Assembly: GCF_001632775.1 (NCBI RefSeq)
Contig: NZ_CP015249.1
Span: 3,142,686-3,206,685 of the forward strand
DNA: 64,000 nucleotides
DNA from: Dokdonella koreensis DS-123
GTDB lineage: Bacteria; Pseudomonadota; Gammaproteobacteria; Xanthomonadales; Rhodanobacteraceae
Direction of reading: 5' to 3'
Each line of letters opens with the position of its first letter. Within the stretch, counting starts at the first letter, position 1. The translations under genes were made by a program, and so were the position numbers. The notes beneath the pieces are model-generated. The model worked only from the letters and a program-made list of their open reading frames with translations, ran no database searches and was not told the origin of the DNA. This document shows positions 61,420 through 64,000 of this stretch, in pieces.

Positions 61420-61630
61420 CACGCCCTTGCGATCGCGGTCAGCCGGTCCACCAGGTGCCTGGCTGGCATGCAATGCTTCGCGCAAAAGCGGTACGACGCT
61501 GTGGTAGCCCTCGCTGCCGAAGGCCTTGCCTTCGGCGATGCGCGCCCTGACCGTGCCGGTGCTGGCCCTCCGCGGGTGCCGACGACCGGATCGAGCCACG
61601 CCGCGAAGCAGCATCGGCTGGAAACACCTG

Positions 61631-62035
61631 TCAGGAGGGCATGCCGATGCCGATCAGTGCCTGCAAGGCAATGCCCATGCTGATGGACAAGAGCCAGAGC
61701 GCCAGCCCCTCGAACAGTCTCTCGAGCTTCTTCGCTCCCGCATGGGGATAGTCTGTCCGCTCACGCTTTCGCAGGATCTCATGACTTTGCCGGATCCGGT
61801 CCATCAGTGAGAACTGTACAAAGAAGGCCAGCAGCGCCGACAGGAACATGAGGCCGGCCGCCAGCATGATCTTGATGAAGAATTTCTTGTCGCCATCCAC
61901 GAACTGGACCAGCGCGATAAGTCCGCCGGCAGCCGTCATGGCGACCGTCCCCAACTGCTTGAGGTAGTCAAAAGACAGCTCGACGGCCGTATCGAGACTG
62001 ACGTGCGGTGTTTTTTCCTGCGGGGGGTGGTCCAT
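61631..62035 (-). CDS. Small membrane protein of unknown function
   Basis: A 134-residue protein with three predicted membrane helices (about 30-48, 55-76 and 110-130) separated by a charged stretch (RIRQSHEILRKRERTDYPHAG). It resembles no family I know. The start is ATG 62035 (MDHPPQEKTPHVSL). It is on the opposite strand to both neighbours. Confidence 0.55.
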   Translation of the reverse strand: MDHPPQEKTPHVSLDTAVELSFDYLKQLGTVAMTAAGGLIALVQFVDGDKKFFIKIMLAAGLMFLSALLAFFVQFSLMDRIRQSHEILRKRERTDYPHAGAKKLERLFEGLALWLLSISMGIALQALIGIGMPS

Positions 62036-62469
62036 GAAGAACTCCGAATTCGTGTCGTGCAGACTGATAGCCGGATCACGATGCGGTACGTCGCATCGGA
62101 CCATCACCGCGATGTCGCTCGCCCCCAGGGCTGTCAGGTCCGGCCAACGAGCTGGCGTGTAGCCGGACCCGCCGACGCCTGCTCATCCTCCTCCGCTGAG
62201 CGCTGGATGGGCCCGCGGCACCCATCCCCCCACGATCGGCACCCAAGCGACGATCTCCCCGCGCATGATCGATTTTCGCCGCCCTCGGCTCGGGTATGCC
62301 AGCCCCTCCCGCAAAGCTCATCCGGTTTCCGGCCCGTGCATGCGTCTTCCCGACAGGGCTCCGGATCTTTCCGGGACAGGGGTCAGCGGCTGAAACACGC
62401 GAGGGCCGCCTTGCCCGCCCCCCGTCCACGGGCTCTGCTACTGTCGGCCTACCACTCTGGGGGGAGACC
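62036..62469. other. 434-bp intergenic region before the lipoprotein gene
   Basis: Divergent promoters for the membrane protein and the lipoprotein genes are expected here. I see no clear -35/-10 pair, no repeat and no credible gene. Frames open on the minus strand give Arg/Ser/Pro-rich translations typical of non-coding high-GC DNA. Confidence 0.4.
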
Positions 62470-64000
62470 ATGATGATTCGTCGATCCTTGCTGCTGCCGC
62501 TGCTGGTGGTCCTGCTGGCCGGCTGCGATCCGGTGCAGAAAACGACCACCGGTGCCGCTGCCGCTCCCGATGCCGCCGTCCCGCTGTTCGACACCTTCGG
62601 CGACCTGCACCGTGATGTGGGCACGCGCGTGCCCACGGCCCAGCGCTACTTCGACCAGGGCCTGCGCATGGCCTACGGCTTCAACCACGAGGCGGCCGGG
62701 CGCGCCTTCGCCGAGGCGGCGCGGCTCGACCCGGACTGCGCGATGTGCGTATGGGGCCAGGCCCTGGTGCTGGGGCCCAACATCAACCTGCCGATGGATC
62801 CGGCGCTGGCGAAGGACGCCACCGCCTTCGCCGCGCAGGCGGCGCGCCTCTCCGGATCGGCGCGCCCGGCCGACCGTGCACTGATCCAGGCGCTGCAGGC
62901 GCGCTACGCCGACCCGGCGCCGGAGGACCGCCAGCCACTGGATCGCGCCTACGCCGAGGCGATGGCCCACGTGGTCACGCAGTTCCCCGACGACGACGAT
63001 GCGGCGACCCTGTACACGGAAGCGTTGATGGACCTCTCGCCCTGGGCGTACTGGGAGAACGATGGCGCCCCGGCGCAGTTCACTGCGCGCATCCTCGGCG
63101 AACTGGAACGCGTGCTGGCGCGAAACCCACGCCACATCGGTGCGATGCACTACTACATCCACGCCACCGAGGCCTCGCCCGCGCCCGAGCGCGCCCTGCC
63201 CTATGCCGATGCGCTGGCCGCGCTCGCACCCGGCTCCGGCCACCTCGTGCACATGCCCGCGCATACCTACATCCGCGTCGGCCGCTACCACGACGCGACG
63301 CTGACCAACTTCGCCGCGACCACCGCGGACAAGGATTTCCTGGCGGTGTGCCGCGGCAGCAACGGGGTCTACCCGCTGGGCTACGTGCCGCACAACTGGC
63401 ACTTCGTCACGATGACCACCAGCCTGACCGGATCACGCACGCTGGCGCTGCAAGCGGCGGGACAGACCGCCCAGCGCGCGGACCGCGCCGCGATGGGCCA
63501 GCCGCCGATGGAATTCATGCAGCAGTACGTGGTGGCGCCCCCGCTGGTCCAGGTCCGGTTCGGCGACTGGGACGCGATCCTGTCCGATTCCAGCGCACCA
63601 CCGGAGCTGCCCTACCCCGCCGCGATCCGGCACTTCGCCCGCGGCATGGCCCACGTGCGCAAGGGCGCATTGGCCGAGGCCGGGCGTGAAGCCGACGCCT
63701 TGCATGCAATCGCGCGCGACCCGGCCATGGCGACGGTGAGCTTCTTCGACATCAACCACGCCGACACCGTGCTGCGCGTCGCCGACGCCCTGCTGCGCGG
63801 GGAACTGCTGCGTGCGCAGGGCGAGCACCCGCAGGCCATCGCCGCGTTGCGCGAAGCGGCGGCCGTCGAGGACACCCTGGCCTACAACGAACCGGCGGAC
63901 TGGCCGCTGCCGGTCCGGCCCTACCTGGGCGCCGCGCTGCTGGAAGCAGGCGATGCGAACGGCGCAGCGGAAGCGTTCGGCCACGACCTGAAGACCTATC
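62470..64000 (+). CDS. Tetratricopeptide-repeat lipoprotein (3' end outside window)
   Basis: 510 residues are visible without a stop. A lipoprotein signal ends in the lipobox LLAGC (Cys about residue 19). Helical TPR-like repeats follow (QRYFDQGLRMAYGFNHEAAGRAFAEAARLDPDCAMCVWGQAL near residue 60 and AALREAAAVEDTL near 470). The HYYIHATEASPAPERALPYADAL region is characteristic of a family of large periplasmic TPR proteins with conserved His/Glu residues. Function is unknown. A GGGGAGA ribosome site precedes the ATG. Confidence 0.75.
   Translation, partial: MMIRRSLLLPLLVVLLAGCDPVQKTTTGAAAAPDAAVPLFDTFGDLHRDVGTRVPTAQRYFDQGLRMAYGFNHEAAGRAFAEAARLDPDCAMCVWGQALVLGPNINLPMDPALAKDATAFAAQAARLSGSARPADRALIQALQARYADPAPEDRQPLDRAYAEAMAHVVTQFPDDDDAATLYTEALMDLSPWAYWENDGAPAQFTARILGELERVLARNPRHIGAMHYYIHATEASPAPERALPYADALAALAPGSGHLVHMPAHTYIRVGRYHDATLTNFAATTADKDFLAVCRGSNGVYPLGYVPHNWHFVTMTTSLTGSRTLALQAAGQTAQRADRAAMGQPPMEFMQQYVVAPPLVQVRFGDWDAILSDSSAPPELPYPAAIRHFARGMAHVRKGALAEAGREADALHAIARDPAMATVSFFDINHADTVLRVADALLRGELLRAQGEHPQAIAALREAAAVEDTLAYNEPADWPLPVRPYLGAALLEAGDANGAAEAFGHDLKTY

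Overview
The window is a high-GC chromosomal segment (mostly about 65-70% G+C) of a gammaproteobacterium of the Xanthomonadales/Lysobacterales type. Three gene neighbourhoods suggest this: metG-DUF2007-rnfB-nth, nudE-cysQ-mazG, and gatCAB divergent from mreBCD-mrdA-rodA. GTG starts and ATGA/GTGA stop-start overlaps are common. I infer a Rhodanobacteraceae- or Xanthomonadaceae-like host; genus cannot be read from the sequence.

Core chromosome, 1-45 kb. The left edge holds the end of a type II secretion gspK. Next is an envelope-modification block: an OmpR-type regulator and its probable histidine kinase bracket a PAP2 phosphatase and an EptA-like phosphoethanolamine transferase. An EamA transporter and an ArnT/PMT-like glycosyltransferase follow. 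Housekeeping genes continue: enoyl-CoA hydratase, FKBP isomerase, DUF1289, Nudix CoA pyrophosphatase, sulfurtransferase, Mrp, metG, DUF2007, rnfB, nth, a GSGD-repeat exported protein, a Na+/H+ antiporter, mazG, cysQ, nudE, a Tricorn-like protease, a PfkB kinase, gatBAC and the complete rod-shape cluster. A large exported beta-propeller protein, a SET-domain protein, a pseudo-receiver protein, a PmtA-like methyltransferase and three small exported proteins lie before dusA.

Genomic island, about 44.99-60.2 kb. A tyrosine integrase sits directly upstream of dusA. Imperfect 64-bp direct repeats (44984 and 60137) mark the two ends, and a 19-bp repeat lies just inside each. The element has replaced the dusA start. 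A displaced dusA-like N-terminus remains at the right end. Inside are a HigB/HigA-like toxin-antitoxin pair, a PD-(D/E)XK nuclease-like protein with unknown neighbours, scars of a Tn4371-like conjugative element (radC, a fused gene, a truncated DUF2274 gene, duplicated 155-bp leaders), a single-domain RelA/SpoT-type synthetase, and an IS3-family insertion sequence with a frameshifted orfA.

The most interesting locus is at 53.6-60.0 kb: two divergent, translationally coupled operons. Leftward run a DNA methyltransferase, a 743-aa protein with two GHKL ATPase modules (an Hsp90/MORC-like N-terminus and a histidine-kinase-like C-terminus) and a receiver-domain protein with an unknown C-terminus. 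Rightward run a small XRE regulator and a second, related DNA methyltransferase. A 7-3-7 inverted repeat lies exactly at the divergence point. I do not recognise this as a named system. It looks like a methylation-linked, phosphorelay-controlled defence or regulatory module.

Core chromosome resumes at 60.2 kb with a DyP-type peroxidase, a small membrane protein and a tetratricopeptide lipoprotein that runs off the window end.
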